Origin: Stomorhina lunata
Taxonomy: Eukaryota; Arthropoda; Insecta; Diptera; Rhiniidae
Length of the DNA: 64,000 nt
Assembly: GCA_933228675.1 (NCBI GenBank)
Contig: OW121742.1
Location: forward strand, 105,369,240 to 105,433,239
Direction: 5' to 3'
Made by a program: the position numbers and the translations under genes. Positions 13,809-25,429 of this stretch are shown in pieces. Under the pieces are notes generated by a model, which saw only the letters and a list, made by a program, of their open reading frames with translations, made no database searches and was not told where the DNA came from. Numbering within the stretch: the stretch's first letter is position 1; every line of letters begins with the position of its first letter.

Positions 13809-14236
13809 TACTACTCATATGCCTGTACTGAGATCAAAACGATTTTTACAAATGTGCGAAATAAACCCAATTTCTAGCTTTTTCATTAAAAATATGTGGC
13901 ATACTAATATATAATTATATCAAATAATTTTCAACTATAACCTTATCCTTTTTAATTAAAGTTTAATTTAACTCTTCCTTTATTAAGAATTCAACCACAA
14001 AAAAGCTTTTAAATTTAATCCATAGTAATAAATTTCCTCTATCTTCAAACAATTTCCCAGCATTAGCTTTAACCAATGATTAATTATATTAAAGTTACTT
14101 GCTTAAAAATTTATTGTTTAGAATCTAACATTTGTTTATTAATTTAATGTTCACTTCATGTGCATATACTCGTGTACGAGTATATGTATATGGTAATTTA
14201 ATATGAAATTGAATAGTCAGCAAATTTTATTTTTAT
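13809..14236. other. AT-rich unique DNA
   Basis: No feature apart from a short inverted motif around ATACTCGTGTACGAGTAT at about 14166-14183, which is a near-perfect palindrome. Confidence 0.5.
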
Positions 14237-14726
14237 ACCCTTCACCACCATAGGTGTGGCTATATTGGCCACAAATATCAATATTTTTTCATGAAATTTA
14301 AAACAAATACTGCTTATGTAAACCTAAATCACTGTACCAAATTTCGTTGAAATCGGTCCACACTTGACCATGGCTCCCATACAAACTCTTCTTTAAAAAC
14401 GCACTAAATGAGACAAAAAATCACTAAAACGCTCGTAAATCTAAAGATAATGAAAATTTTGAGTTTATTTTTTGCATACATAATTTTTGTAACAACTGTA
14501 ATCAATTTGCCAAATTTCGAGTTAATCGGTCCACATTTGACCCTAGCTCTCATATAAGTCCAAATGACGGAAACAGGTTGAATATATAAGTTTTGAGAAA
14601 ATGTTTGTATGATGGCAAAATTTAGCAAATATTTGTCTTTATACAGGAAAAATAACACCTTTGACCTTAGTGGTGAAGGGTATCGTATGGTCGGCTTGAC
14701 CGACTATAGCGCTTTCTTACTTGTTT
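14237..14726. mobile_element. Non-autonomous repeat with TACCCTTCACCAC ends and a terminal hairpin
   Basis: The left end TTTTTATACCCTTCACCACC is mirrored at the right by GTGGTGAAGGGTATCG. The right end continues through a hairpin (GTCGG-CTTGA-CCGAC) to CTTTCTTACTTG. The interior has AAATCGGTCCACACTTGACC and AATCGGTCCACATTTGACC modules. A degenerate relative with the same right end is at 35210-35905, and isolated ends in the opposite sense are at 39718 and 63181. No protein is encoded. A Helitron-like origin is possible because of the terminal hairpin, but unproven. Confidence 0.75.
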
Positions 14727-15308
14727 TTATTATTTTCTTTTTTTACTTAATAGTTTCTGTTTTTAGAGCTTAAGGTTTTTCTATGTTTTAGCTGTTTTCC
14801 TTATTTAGTGTTTTTTTGTTCCTTGTCGGTTATTTGTTTAAGTTATTTAAGCATGAACAAGTTTATTAAGCAGTTTTTATACATTTACATTATAACATAT
14901 ATGTATAGGTGAGCAAATGCTTTATATGTGTGTATATATGTATGTGTTCATATATTTGCAAGTTTTCGATAATGCTTCAATACCCAGCTAACATTTTTGG
15001 AAAATTTTAATCAAATATGAGTCTTTTTTGACTTCACTGCACGATTAAAATGATCATTTATGATATCACTTATGAGTCAAAAATGATCTTATTGTGTGAG
15101 AAAATGGTATCCTTCATACGACTCTTCAAAACGAGTCTTTAATGACTCGTTTTGCTGATTAGAATATGACTGCACACATTTTGCTAGATTTGCAAAAAAA
15201 AAAAAAGAATAAAGAATAAATACTCAACACAGTATATATATTTTTAGATCACGTCATATCTATTTTTAGAACAGTGAAGTTGCGTTAATAATTACAGAAA
15301 TTGATGTT

Positions 15309-15398
15309 GCCGCGACCGAGGATCGAACCTAGGCTGCTGAATATAAAATGTTATGCTTAGTAGTCCACGTGCTAACCAACTAAGCCACTTCATCCATA
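15309..15398 (-). pseudogene. tRNA-like sequence inside a transposon
   Basis: On the minus strand, GTGGCTTAGTTGGTTAGCAC fits a pol III A box and tRNA D arm, and GGTTCGATCCTCGG fits a B box and T loop. The spacing between them is longer than in a normal tRNA without an intron, and the T stem pairs poorly. This looks like a tRNA-derived sequence carried by the surrounding element, not a working tRNA gene. Confidence 0.6.
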
Positions 15399-15454
15399 AT
15401 CAGATACGAGTCTTTTTGTGTCATTTTTTTATCACCTAAAAATAGTTGTATTAC

Positions 15455-16860
15455 GAACAGTACCTGGTTGACCGAGCCTTGCTCGGGGCTTTATGATAAG
15501 CAATTTGAGGCAAGTTTTAAAGTTTTTATATATTTTATTTTATACAGTTACAGTTTAACTCATTTTAAATAATTTTGAAAATTGGTCATACCAACAGAAA
15601 CCTCCGTCGACTCATGCGCAACAACTTTACTAAAGATTATAGTCTGATCAAATGCACACTTTACGATTTAATTCATTTTGAGTAATTTTCAGTGGCGCCA
15701 CCTGTTGGACTTTGGTCATTCCAATTAATAAACCTTCGTCGGATTATCCGCAATAACTTTGCTAAAAATTATAGTATGATTAAATGTACAGTTTACGATT
15801 AAATTGACTTTAAGTAAATTTCACCTGTCGAAATTTCTTCATACCAACTAAGAAACCTTCGTCGGCTCATGTGCAACAACATTGCTAAAGATTATAGCAT
15901 GATTATATGTACAGCTTACGATTAAATTGACTTTGAGTAATTTTCAGTAGCGCCACCTGTCGGAAATTATTCATATCAATTAAAAAGCATTCGCCGGCTC
16001 ATGCGCTACAACTTTGCAAAAGATCATAGTATGATCAAATGTACAGTTTACGATTTAATTAATTTTTAGTAATTTTCAGTGGCGCCACCTGTCGGAAATT
16101 CGGTTTACCAACTTAAAAACCTCCGCCGGCTTATCCGCAACATCTTTGCTAAAGAGCATAACATGATCAAACTTACAGTTTACTATTCTATAAAGAACAT
16201 ACATACAGACAAACATTCATATGTTTTTAAGTTATAACATTACTAATTTTTTCCCCTTTTTATCCCCTAATTTCAAAAAGTTCCATATGCATAATTGGTA
16301 CTTCTTTGGTACCAATTGAATTCGGTACATTTTATTAGAAAGCAGTTAACATAATTTTCCTATTCATATTACTTTTGTAGATGTTAAGTTATCAGTTTAT
16401 CCCTTTTTTACACATTTTGGCCACAAAATCAAAAAAGTACCAAGTACGTGTTCAATATTTCTTTCACATCTATTGATTGCAGTACAAAGTTTTTTTCTAT
16501 ATTCCTTAGTTTAAAATATAAGAGAGGGTTAAAAAGGTACCAAAAAAACTATTTTCACCCTCTTTTACCCCTTATCGGACATAGTTTCAAAAAAGTACCA
16601 AACAACTGTCCGTTTATTTTCATAGCTGTTTAAAACGTAATTTAAATTTTGTTTCTATACCTATTACTTAAGGAGATATAGCGTTTTCGATTTTTTCCCC
16701 TTTTTACCCGTTTTTACCCTCTTAGAGGCAAAGGTTCCAAAAGTCCCTTCTTCTTCGACCTATACATCAAAAAAGATACCCACTGTCCAAATTTTATCAA
16801 AATCGTTAAAGCCGTTTTCGAGATATATATACAATTATTGCTCGTTTAAGAATATAAGAT
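15455..16860 (+). mobile_element. Element X, copy 1
   Basis: It begins with CTGGTTGACCGAGCCTTGCT, which contains a perfect hairpin (CCGAG-CCTTG-CTCGG). About five roughly 130-bp satellite units follow (15590-16200), then a 650-bp part with repeated AAAAAAGTACCAA and ACCCTTTTTACCC-like modules, ending near AAAAGTCCCTTCTT. The whole order recurs inverted at 29276-30310. Partial copies are at 24176-24545 and 25010-25285. No protein is encoded. Terminal hairpin plus internal satellite is a style seen in non-autonomous Helitrons, but I see no diagnostic end that settles it. Confidence 0.7.
15590..16200 (+). repeat. ~130-bp satellite units within element X
   Basis: The unit contains, in order, ATACCAAC, AAACCTTCGTCGGCTCATGC, GCAACAACTTTGCTAAAGA, TATAGTATGATTAAATGTAC, GTTTACGATTAAATT, TTTTCAGTGGCGCCACCTGT and CGGAAATT. 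Successive GCCACCTGT boxes lie near 15697, 15953 and 16085, with a partly deleted one near 15823. This gives a period of about 127-132 bp. The units are clearly diverged from each other. Confidence 0.85.
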
Positions 16861-17399
16861 TTTACAAGATTTCTTGTGCTATTTTCAATTAGTCGCTTGC
16901 TAAGCGTCTATAAGTCTTTTTGTACAACAAACTGATTGCACACATTTTGCTTTCAAATAGTCGCTTTTAAGGTATTTTCTGCGTCTTTTTGTGGTCTTTT
17001 TTGATCACCAAACTGATTAAAATAACATAAAAGACAATCGTATAAGGATTGTTTGCATGTTAAGATGACAAGAATTGTTTGTGCTTTTTTAAACTAGTCG
17101 TTTTCTAAGCGTTTTAAGGAGTCTTTTTGGAATCTTTTTTAGATCACCCAAGCTGATAAATCAGTTTTTGATCATCTATACGAATCCCAAAAGACCTATT
17201 TTGCTGAAATTATCGTCAAAAATCACCAAATTGCTAGCTGGGTATAAGTAAAATTTTTCCTTTGCTTTGTATTCCTTTCTCTTTTCCTCATTTCTGATTG
17301 CTTACGATTGATTACACATTAAACTCAGTTTTACAGGTATGGAATAGTTTTGGATTCAGTTCCTGTTTAAAATTTGGTTCAATTCAACAGCTCGAATCA

Positions 17400-17620
17400 T
17401 ATTTAACACAATATTACTACTTGTTATAGTTAAAGTTATAGTCCAAGTAATAGCTTTAGTCATAAATTTAGTCGTGGCTCTTCACGAAACTCTAGTTAGG
17501 GTTAAAGCCATTGCTTCATTAATAGGTCTAGTAGTAGAGCTCTTCGGTTCATGCAATTGCTCTATTTTGAACATAAGTGATCTAGCCGTATAGTCACTTA
17601 TACTTATATTGCTATACATA
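17400..17620. repeat. Degenerate ~12-bp minisatellite
   Basis: Loose repetition of TAGTCATAGCTTTAG-like and TTATAGTTAAAG-like words. It is the same type as the longer arrays at 23.6-25.0 kb and 30.4-30.5 kb. Too decayed for a firm unit. Confidence 0.5.
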
Positions 17621-17632
17621 TCTCTAGTGAAT

Positions 17633-17850
17633 CACCGTGGTATAGCTGGTTAGTCATCCGCCTAGTATTCCAGAGGTCCCAAGTTCGATCCTCGACAAGA
17701 CCCACTTGAAAAAATAAATTTTGGAAAAAAGCTGTTCATCTCATAACTCAGCTAGCCACTGGTTATTGAGTATTAGGCTATGTTTAACTTCTCTAACTAA
17801 TGCATTTGCCGTTCGGAGTCGGAGGTAAAATGTAGGTCCCTTTCATTGAG
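17633..17850 (+). repeat. SINE-like copy with tRNA-related head
   Basis: The head 17633-17706 has an A-box-like TGGTATAGCTGGTTAGTCAT and a B-box AAGTTCGATCC, with a tRNA-like overall order. The body ends in GCCGTTCGGAGTCGG and AAAATGTAGGTCCC (about 17808-17841), a phrase I recognise from repeats common in fly introns. That recognition is from memory. No terminal poly-A and no clear target duplication were found. Confidence 0.55.
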
Positions 17851-18710
17851 TCTAAAAATTGTTTCAATTGAGTGCCGTGTGGGAACTAATATATATAAAA
17901 CTTTTAAATGATAAAAACACAAAAACTAAAAAAAAAATATTTTTAGTAACACAAATCACAGAATTCCTAAAAAGATTTCAAAAAATTCCAAAAATGTCGC
18001 CACTTTCAGGGCGACAAGGTACTTTAAAAACACCTTGGTCCATAAAAATCTGGTGAAATTTTTATTCCACTTCACGTGAGTTCGAAGGAGTTATGGATCA
18101 AAATTGAAATTTCCGTAAACAATAGGTCTACTTCGAGAGACTCTGGTGCTAACACCGAATACGCAAGAAGTTATTTTTTAACTCAATTATAAACTTTGTG
18201 AAATTTTCTTATGTTCCTAAAGAAGTTTTTTAAATAACTAAAAAACAAGGTGCCCTATTTTGAGAAACTTAAGCTTAAGCTCCCCTACACTTCTGCTATA
18301 TCCACATACAAACGGCTTAGAAGTTAAGGACTTATTTTGCAAAAAAACCGACAAAATAAGAAACCTAGTGGGTAAAGATAATTCGACAATGCTGAATTAG
18401 CTCTAGTTTTCGAAATATAGCGTTATAAAATATATAGGAGGTTGCTCAATAAATATTTGTGTAACTCGAAAATAGTTTATTTTTCTGAACTAAGTAGAAA
18501 AACCGAATTTTGTCAACAAAATAATCTTTCAGAAACAATAACTATTTTTGTAATCCGACCAGTCGTTTTGGAAACAAATTTTTTGGTTTGCAAAAAAAAG
18601 TATTTTTGAAAATGCAATTTTGGTGATTTTAAAAAAAGGTATTTGCAAACAAAAAAATGATTTCCAAAACGAGTGCTCGAAAAAATATTGTTTTTTGCAA
18701 AAGACAATGT
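17851..18710. other. AT-rich DNA with transposon debris and one inverted repeat
   Basis: Fragments in the style of old repeats are present (for example CGAGAGACTCTGGTGCTAAC). An imperfect inverted repeat pairs 18561-18602 with 18638-18676, with stems around TCGTTTTGGAAA and TTTCCAAAACGA, just before the CTGT array. No gene. Confidence 0.5.
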
Positions 18711-19650
<940 letters not shown>

Positions 19651-20014
19651 CTCGGGAATCACATTTGTGCTGATAAATTGAATACAATTGTAATATTTAA
19701 CTACCCAGCAAAACTTTGGTAATGGCAAGTACTCTGATAACTGGTTACCTTGTAACGACTACAACATGCCACCCGAATAAATAATAAGTTATTACAGAAG
19801 TACTTATTTGTAATTAAGATGGTAATTAAAACTGAATGGCCCTTGTTCAAATCCCACCAAGGGCAACAATTTTTTTTAGTTTTGTTTTATGGAAAGAGTC
19901 TTTTTAAATGATTTTTGAATTTTAAGAACTTAAATATTATCTTCTGTAAAAAAAAATTGTAAAACTAACTCACGTTAATGAAAAAATACCATCATGAGTC
20001 AATTTTGATTATCT

Positions 20015-20150
20015 AGGGGATGTTGAATACCAAACACGATTCTAATTGGTCTTAACTTATCTGGGTCATTCTTAATCTCAACTGTGGACACACACCTCCT
20101 CATGGTATCACCCGGGGAACTGGTTTAACACCCATTAATATTGTGAGTAG
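20015..20150 (-). repeat. Dispersed repeat R, copy 2
   Basis: Reverse-complement match in ordered blocks to 10461-10612 and 58785-58925: GGTGTTAA, GTTCCCCGGGTGATACCATG, GTGTCCACAGTTGAGATTAA, AAGTTAAGACCAATTAGA, GGTATTCAACATCCCCTA. It lies inside the CCCAGC-ended element. Confidence 0.75.
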
Positions 20151-20670
20151 AGTTCCTAGAGTTGTCCCATAAGATCGATAAAAATGGGTTAGGATTACGG
20201 GCTAGTAACCCTCTCTTGAAAAAAAAAATACAATGAAGAGGATAAAATTAGAATTGAAATGTCCCACTACCTAATGTTAGAGGAGGATGTCCGAAACTTC
20301 GATAGAAAGACCAAGTAGAGGAACATTTTTCAAAGCTTGGCCTATAAAATTGGAGAATATTCGCACAAATTCGAAATCCATGGAATTCTTAAATATGCTC
20401 GGACTTTGACCTTAACAGGTTGTAACATTTAAGTAAGTAAGAGTCAATCTTATGTAAAAACTTATAAAAAATGAAGATTTAAATTGTTTAAGTTATAAAA
20501 TAATTTTAAAAAAGTTTTAAAATAATTACAAAAAATCGTATAAAAATATTTTTCCAAAAATTACAACAAAGCAAAAAAAAAACAGGGAAAAACAAAGTTA
20601 TTTTCACATGATTTTGGATCTAAAAATAAAAATTGTTTATATTAATTATAATCTGCTAAGTTTTCAACAT

Positions 20671-20743
20671 ATGAAGTAGCTCAGTGGAAGAGTCTCTGCC
20701 TAGCAGTCGGAGGGTCTGGGTTCGAGCCCCCATGGGATCATAA
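20671..20743 (+). pseudogene. tRNA-Ala(AGC)-like sequence inside a transposon
   Basis: A-box-like GTAGCTCAGTGGAAGAG, anticodon loop CTAGCAG (anticodon AGC, with T33 in place) on a partly paired stem CTCTG/CGGAG, and B box GGGTTCGAGCC are all in order. The acceptor ends do not pair well, the T stem is imperfect, and an A-rich tail follows. I take it as a tRNA-derived part of the host element rather than a functional gene. A folding scan would decide. Confidence 0.6.
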
Positions 20744-20994
20744 AAAAAAAATTTGTATTTCGTTTAAAAATATATGTTTTTAATAAAACAACAACAAAAA
20801 AGTTGTTGTTGTTGTTGCTTTCAAATTGTCTACCCAAGTCATTAATTTTCTGCAATTGGTAAGTACTTGCCTCCAATGACATCCCCATGTTAATGTAATG
20901 ACTTAAACAGCGAATGAGTAAGTAGTTCGTGTTCAATAGTTTAACTGTTTAACTCATTATTTGGTAATGAAAAGTTTTACTGGGTATATCAACT

Positions 20995-21420
20995 AAACTT
21001 AGAACAGAGAAGTTTTATGTTACTTTAGTATGTCAAATTTTGTAGTAATCGTTCCATATTTGACCATAGCTTTCATATAAAAACCGCCCCCGGAAACCAC
21101 TAAAATGCCACAAACGCCAGATAAAAGCCATTTAATTATAAACTGTGACAGATATGGCCAATAAGTTTTGCACAAATAAACTTTATATGAATGCCAGTCA
21201 GTATATCAAATTTTGTGAGAATCGGTCAACATTTGGCTATAGTACTTATATATATTACATCCCAATTTTATATATACAATCAAAAAGATTCGGTGTATTA
21301 ATTTTTGAATAAGCTGCACCCTCGTAGATATATGAGATATGTTTCTAAATTTAACACAACTTGCTGGTGGGTGTATCAGTTTCGGCACAGCCTAATGTAA
21401 GACTCTTACTTGCTATAATT
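20995..21420 (-). mobile_element. Non-autonomous repeat end, ACAAGTAAG-type family
   Basis: The 3' part, reverse-complemented, reads CAAGTAAGAGTCTTACATTA, then GGCTGTGCCGAAAC, ACACCCACCAGCAAGTTGTG and TCATATATCTACGAGG. This is the same order as 63181-63300. Upstream are CGGTCAACATTTGGC and ATCGTTCCATATTTGACCAT modules like those of the other elements. No protein. Confidence 0.7.
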
Positions 21421-21662
21421 CCAGGCATAGCCTATCTCTAATTATAGCTCTAGTATTGAATATATTCGTAAATATATTCATAGCCTCAATCAAAGCTCTT
21501 TAAATACTTTAAGTTTATTAACCATTAACACTTTCCATCCCTGTCAGCTAAATAGCGAATTTGTTATGTTAACTGACTGTGCATAATCATTCACTAATAC
21601 AAACATAAGTTAGGCTTTTCTCAGCTTAAGTAGATATAGGAAAATCCTGAAAAAATAACAAA

Positions 21663-21870
21663 CACTCACATACACACACACACATACATATGTATAGGCA
21701 AACACAATTACACTCCAACGAGAAAAACACCTTAGTTCAGCTAGATTTACGGACAAACAAAAGGCTTTTTAGCAGCAGCCGCAAAAGCAACAGCAACAAG
21801 AACAAGAAGAGCAACAAAAACAGTAATAATGGCTATAAAAATAACAACAACAATAACCCTAATCCATTTA
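21663..21870. repeat. CA microsatellite and CAA/AAC-rich tract
   Basis: A CA/CATA run at about 21664-21692 is followed by an AAC/AGC/AAG-rich tract at about 21770-21870 that could encode Asn/Ser/Lys repeats. No splice sites or conserved flanks support coding. Confidence 0.75.
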
Positions 21871-22125
21871 ATTTATTTAAGATGAATACAAGAAATACTA
21901 ATGATTATTAACATACACGCACACATTCATATGTATGCCAGCACATGTTGGATTAAGCCTTTAAGGACCAAGGGGTTTAGGGGAAGACAATAAATAATTA
22001 TTGGGACTAAAACTGTGTTTTAGATATATTGATGGTAAACTGCAAAATATTTCCAAGAATTGATAACCTGGCTTTCATGTTATAAGAGAATATTAAAGTG
22101 ATAAAGCACCTTACAGATATATGGC

Positions 22126-22935
22126 TCTACTGCCGTTCTCAACTCAACTCAGTTTGGTCGTCTGCCAGTCAACCCAACTTTCACTCTATGTGTGTTTCTA
22201 GGAACCAAGACAAAAATGATACAAATTTATATAACAGAATCTGTTTTCTTCACATTTATATAAATTATTGCCCCATTGACTTTCTTAACTCAACTCAGTT
22301 TGGTCGTCTGCCAGTCAACCCAACTTTCACTCTATTCGTGTTTCTAGGTACCAAGACAAAAGTGATACAAATTTATATAACAGAATCTGTTTTCTTCACA
22401 TTTATATAAATTATTGCCCCATTGACTTTCTTAACTCAACTCAGTTTGGTCGTCTGCCAGTCAACCCAACTTTCACTCAACCAAATTATTTTTTGATATT
22501 GCGGAACTAAAAAACGTTGAGTTCCTCAATAAATTGAGGAACTCAATATATTGAGGAACAATTTGGTTGAGTGAAAGTTGGGTTGACTGGCAGACGACCA
22601 AACTGAGTTGAGTTCAGAAAGTCAATGGGGCAATAATTTTTATAAATGTGAAGAAAACAGATTCTATTATGTAAATTTGTATCACTTTTGTCTTGGTACC
22701 TACTCGTAGAAACACCCATAGAATGAAAGTTGGGTTGACTGGCAGACACCAAACTGAGTTGAGTTGAGAACGGCAGTAGATATTGAGTTACTCAATATAT
22801 TGAGTTCCTCAATTTATTGAGGAACTCAACGTTTTTTAGTTCCGCAATATCAACAAATAATTTGGTTGAGTGAAAGTTGGGTTGACTGGCAGATGACCAA
22901 AATAACTTGAGTTGAGAACGGCAATACGGGCAATT
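22126..22935. mobile_element. Foldback-like composite of inverted ~150-bp units
   Basis: Three plus-strand units start near 22130, 22281 and 22426, each with CAACTCAGTTTGGTCGTCTG and CCAGTCAACCCAACTTTCAC. After a hairpin centre at about 22515-22560 (GAGTTCCTCAATAAATTGAG), the units recur on the minus strand at about 22561, 22728 and 22865, with CAGTCAACCC inverted to GGGTTGACTG. A second hairpin block with TTGAGGAACTCAACG lies at about 22780-22840. The element is thus a large palindrome with internal tandem structure, as in foldback transposons. No coding frame runs through it. Confidence 0.85.
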
Positions 22936-23569
22936 ATTTATATAAATATAAAGAAAAAATTTTTTGTTATAAAAATTTGAATCACTTTTATCTAGGCACT
23001 TACAAACACCCATAGCCCTCAGAGGGTTAAAAAAAAAACGTACAAAAGCAAATGATATAAATATAATTCCTAGAATAACAAAAAAAGGTACAAAAACCAG
23101 GCAAAAGAAAATCCAACGAATGTGAATTGGCAGGATCAACTCCGTAAATGTCTTAGAAATATAAACAGAAAAAAGATGTTAATGTTCGATTGTTTGAATA
23201 ACAAAAACTGACATGAATATGTCAATAAACTCTTAACAAACTAAATTGAATTTTGAATCGGGTTAACAGGAGCTTTGCCAGGAATATTGAGATAAATATT
23301 GCAAAAGGTTTACATTGTCTTAGCTTAAAGCTTATTTCTGGGTATTGTCTTCTCGTTGTGTCATTTTGCCAAAAGGAAACGAAAATTTGTGTCAGACAAT
23401 CCCAATAAAAATTTCAAACAAATTGTTATGGCGAAATGATAAGATGATGAAGAAATTTCTTTAGTATTAAGAGATGAAGATCAAAAAGGAAAAATTTTGC
23501 TTTAATATTTAAAAGGAAATGGAAGTTTGAAAGAAAAATTAGTGTGTCTAGTCCTCACTCTAGTTTTAT
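22936..23569. other. AT-rich unique DNA
   Basis: No supported gene or repeat. Confidence 0.5.
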
Positions 23570-24175
23570 TTTCGGTAAACGCTAAACTTATAGCTCTATT
23601 TAATCATTTTGTAGCTCAAGACATAGGTCAGTTAAAGATTTTACTTAATATCTCTTCATAGTTTCTGTTATATCTTTAACTATTTTAAAAGCTCTAGACA
23701 AAGCACTAGTCATAGAACTAATCCTAGCACTAATCCTAGCACTAATCCAAGCACTAAACCTAGCTTTATTCATATCAGCCAAAACTCTTCTTAGAGCTTT
23801 AGTCATAGCTGTTGTCATAGCTTTGTTTATAGCTTCTGTTGCATCTTTTTGCTTTGGCAGCAGAGCTACATAGTCATAACCTAAAAAAGTTGTGTTAAAA
23901 GCCATAATCATAGAATTTTCTATATTACTAAAATAATAGTTGTCATGGCTCTTCTACTTGGCTACTATTTGTCTACCAACAAGATCACTACTAAAGCTTC
24001 TATTTGGTCATGAGCAAGACCATAATTTAAGCTGCTATTTGGCATTAAAGCTTCTATATAACTGTAGTTATAACACCTATAAAGGCTCCTAGTTAAAGCT
24101 ATATTCAGAGCTTTTGTTTCAGCTCTATTTATACATATAGCTTTAGCTCTGCCTTTAATCATATTATGATCTTAA
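23570..24175 (-). repeat. Degenerate AGCTATGACTAGAGCT minisatellite, minus orientation
   Basis: Words such as AGCTTTAGTCATAGCT, CTAGTCATAGAACTAATCCT and GCACTAATCCTAGC recur with a period near 12 bases. The same array appears in the opposite orientation at 24546-25009, with inverted X satellite between. The long minus-strand open frame at 23645-23911 is a product of the repeat. Confidence 0.7.
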
Positions 24176-24545
24176 GAAAAGGTATTGCACATGAGCCGAC
24201 GAACATTGCTAACTTGGTGTGACCAAGTTCCAACAGGTGGAGCCACTGAAAATTAGATAATGTTAACTAAATCGGAAAATCGAAGGTTTCTAAATTGATA
24301 AGACTAATTTCCGAAAGGTGGCGCCACTAAAATTTGCTCAAAATTAATTAAATGGTAAACTGTGCATTAAATCACAATATGAGCTTTAGAAAAGGTGTTG
24401 CACATGAGCCGACAAAGGTTCCTAAACTGGTATGACCAATTTCCGAAAGGTGGCGCCACTGAAAATTAATAAAAATTAATTAAATCGTAAACTGTTGCGT
24501 CGACGGAGGTTTCTAAGTTGTTGCGATTAATTTCGGATAGATATA
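24176..24545 (-). repeat. Element X satellite, inverted partial copy
   Basis: About three diverged units of the 130-bp satellite on the minus strand. CACATGAGCCGAC, AGGTGG.GCCACTGAAAATTA and TAAATCGTAAACTG are reverse complements of the X unit motifs. Confidence 0.85.
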
Positions 24546-25009
24546 GATTTCAGTAGAGTTTTAACTACCTACAGGTATCAGTGAATGATATAACTATAAA
24601 TTGAGTTTTGATTGTATCTATGGCCAAAGCTATGATAATATTTATGATACCTCTGGGAATACTTATATAATTAATGAGATGACTTGAACTTTCATTGAAC
24701 ATTAGCTCCCACTAGAGCTTTAAAAACAGCTTTGCCTATTGCTATGACAAGAGCTATGATTAGACTTTTGACTGGGCCTTTGGCTAGTTTAATTATTTAA
24801 ACTATGACTAGAGATTTGATTGGAGATTTAAAATGTCATTGAATGATGGAACTATGATCTGAGTTATGACTTGATCTTTGGCAAGAGCTTTTGTGTTGCA
24901 TGTGAGAACGCTGTGACTAGTAATATAACTATTTCGATGACTAGAACTGTTGACTGTTCTTATTAAAGCTATGATGAGTGTTGGAACTTCAGCTATGCCC
25001 TAAAATGCT
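24546..25009 (+). repeat. Degenerate AGCTATGACTAGAGCT minisatellite, plus orientation
   Basis: Repeated words GCTATGACAAGAGCTATGAT, ACTATGACTAGAGATTTGAT and CTGTGACTAGTAATATAACT. It mirrors the array at 23570-24175. Confidence 0.7.
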
Positions 25010-25285
25010 GTACAGCTGTACCCTAAACTAAATAAACTTGAAGGAAAGACGTTACACAAATATCCAATTAATTTTTAAACTTTTATATAATTTTGAATCA
25101 TTTAATAAATTTTGTCCGATCAACAAAATAAAAAGTTTACGATTAAATTTATTTTGAATAATTTTTAGTGTCGCCATCTATCGGAAACTTATAACAACAA
25201 CTAAGAAACCTCTGTCGACTCATGCGCTACAACTTTGCAAAACTCGTCCCTTCAATAAAACAAGAGTGTAAATATAATTTTCTTG
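25010..25285 (+). repeat. Element X, partial plus-strand copy
   Basis: ACGTTACACAAATATCCAAT, AAAAGTTTACGATTAAATTT, GTGTCGCCATCTATCGG and GTCGACTCATGCGC match the X unit. The left part (25020-25140) is the inverse of 30060-30210 in X copy 2. Confidence 0.8.
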
Positions 25286-25429
25286 TCATATCGAGACTAT
25301 CGAATTTAAGTTTTTTTTTTTTCAAAGCTCAAGACATAGCTTTCGTATATTCGCTTAAAAATACAAATCATTCTTATCTTAATTTCACACAATTTTCTAA
25401 AAGATCTCACTGTACATGAACACCTTTGA

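Larger units (their letters stand above)
14981..17244. mobile_element. Element with TACCCAGCTA ends, holding nested insertions
   Basis: The left end TACCCAGCTAACATTT and right end AAATTGCTAGCTGGGTA are inverted copies, with TA at both outer edges. Left (14990-15190) and right (16870-17240) arms share AGTC-rich modules such as CACACATTTTGCT and GAGTCTTTTT. Inside lie a tRNA-like sequence (minus, 15309-15398) and element X (15455-16860), which looks inserted because a free inverted copy of X exists at 29276-30310. No transposase was seen, so this is probably non-autonomous. Confidence 0.65.
19704..20984. mobile_element. Element with CCCAGCAAAACTT ends, holding a tRNA-like sequence
   Basis: Left end CTACCCAGCAAAACTTTGGT, then AATGG; right end ATTTGGTAATGAAAAGTTTT, then ACTGGGTA. 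They are inverted copies, with TA outside each end. The size is about 1.28 kb. Inside are a tRNA-B-box-like patch (TTGTTCAAATCCCACC, about 19849), a copy of dispersed repeat R (20015-20150, minus) and a better tRNA-like sequence (20671-20743). No transposase was found. Ends and tRNA-like content match the element at 14981-17244, so the two are probably related. Confidence 0.7.

Noticed and set aside
20671..20743. Functional tRNA-Ala gene
   Set aside because: The anticodon loop and boxes are present, but acceptor and T stems pair poorly, an A-rich tail follows, and it lies inside a transposon.
21690..21911. Asn/Ser/Lys-rich frame over a CAA/AAC tract, possibly an opa-like coding repeat
   Set aside because: No splice sites, no conserved flank, and it lies among transposon remnants.
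23645..24162. Two minus-strand open frames rich in Ala, Lys and Thr
   Set aside because: They arise from the 12-bp minisatellite, whose period is a multiple of three.
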